Assembly (NCBI GenBank): GCA_934486965.1
Contig: CAKSQP010000016.1
Span: forward strand, 1 to 21,708
DNA from: an uncultured Eubacteriales bacterium
GTDB taxonomy: Bacteria > Bacillota > Clostridia > Oscillospirales > UBA644
DNA: 21,708 nucleotides
Reading direction: 5' to 3'
This document shows positions 21,459 through 21,708 of this stretch, piece after piece. Under the pieces are notes generated by a model. The model worked only from the letters and a program-made list of their open reading frames with translations. It was not told the DNA's origin and ran no database searches. Positions within the stretch are counted from its first letter, which is position 1. Each line of letters opens with the position of its first letter. The position numbers and the translations under genes were made by a program.

Positions 21459-21708
21459 ATGAAAAAACTTTTTCTTCATTCCTGCTGCGGACCGTGCAGT
21501 ACCCACGTTATAGATCTGCTGTCAAAAGAATACGATCTGACGGTTTTTTACTATAATCCGAATATTCTGCCGGAAAGCGAGTATCTTCACCGCAAATCCG
21601 AGCAGGTGCGCTTTATAAAGGAATATTCCGAAAAAACCGGCGTTCATATTTCATATATTGAGGGCGACTATCTGCCCGAAACGTTTCTTTCTATTGTAAA
21701 AGGACGAG
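21459..21708 (+). CDS. queH: Epoxyqueuosine reductase QueH (partial, 5' end)
   Basis: The first 83 codons are present and the gene runs off the window. The N-terminus MKKLFLHSCCGPCSTHVIDLL has the QueH/DUF208 cluster Cys9, Cys10 and Cys13. It continues with DLTVFYYNPNILPESEY and YLHRKSEQVRFIKEY, as in this family. QueH reduces epoxyqueuosine to queuosine in tRNA anticodons (GUN-decoding tRNAs) and replaces the unrelated QueG. The start follows a GGAGG SD. Confidence 0.92.
   Translation, partial: MKKLFLHSCCGPCSTHVIDLLSKEYDLTVFYYNPNILPESEYLHRKSEQVRFIKEYSEKTGVHISYIEGDYLPETFLSIVKGR

Noticed and set aside
1..21708. CRISPR array, tRNA or rRNA gene, or insertion sequence
   Set aside because: No regularly spaced repeats, no cloverleaf-like or rRNA sequence, and no transposase were seen on either strand.

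Overview
The window is about 21.7 kb of a low-to-moderate GC bacterial chromosome with tightly packed genes. Consensus sigma-A promoters, strong Shine-Dalgarno (SD) sequences, a T-box riboswitch, a DacF-like protein, a YerC/YecD protein and the TrpXYZ-type transporter all point to Bacillota. It is most likely a member of class Clostridia, perhaps an uncultured gut or rumen lineage; the lineage is inferred from gene content only.

Layout. (1) 1-2724, + strand: the tail of a carbohydrate kinase, a class II aldolase, a DUF308/HdeD membrane protein and PduL, closed by a terminator; then a GNAT acetyltransferase. (2) 2753-6005, + strand: a consensus promoter drives a T-box leader whose specifier reads UGG (Trp). 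The leader is followed by a 32-codon leader ORF and a three-gene ABC importer (trpXYZ type), ended by a hairpin shared with the converging operon. (3) 6004-9941, - strand: one promoter drives five tightly packed genes: a DacF-like protein that has lost all its catalytic motifs, a charged repeat protein, a TrpR-like YerC/YecD regulator, a SAM methyltransferase and Hsp33. (4) 10359-18852, + strand: a compact phage-derived module. Its order is small terminase (C-terminal part only), large terminase, portal, P22-like coat, adaptor, head-closure protein, tail terminator, Dit-like protein, a 46-residue ORF, hub-like protein, scaffold-like protein, holin and a degenerate amidase. I see no integrase, repressor, replication gene, capsid protease, tail-tube protein, tape measure or receptor-binding protein. 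(5) 18853-21297, - strand: aspartokinase and homoserine dehydrogenase behind a terminator. (6) 21409-21708, + strand: promoter and start of queH.

The phage-derived module is the most interesting part. Every structural ORF is open, it resembles the flanking host genes in style, and it sits between ordinary housekeeping operons. It has lost exactly the parts a free phage needs (specific DNA recognition, a long tail, lysogeny genes) while keeping packaging, capsid, neck and holin genes. This fits a domesticated particle, for example of gene-transfer-agent type, but the sequence alone does not prove it. The neighbouring divergent operon starts with a cell-wall pseudoenzyme.

The rest of the window is readable as amino-acid supply (Trp uptake under T-box control; the aspartate pathway) plus general metabolism and stress proteins.
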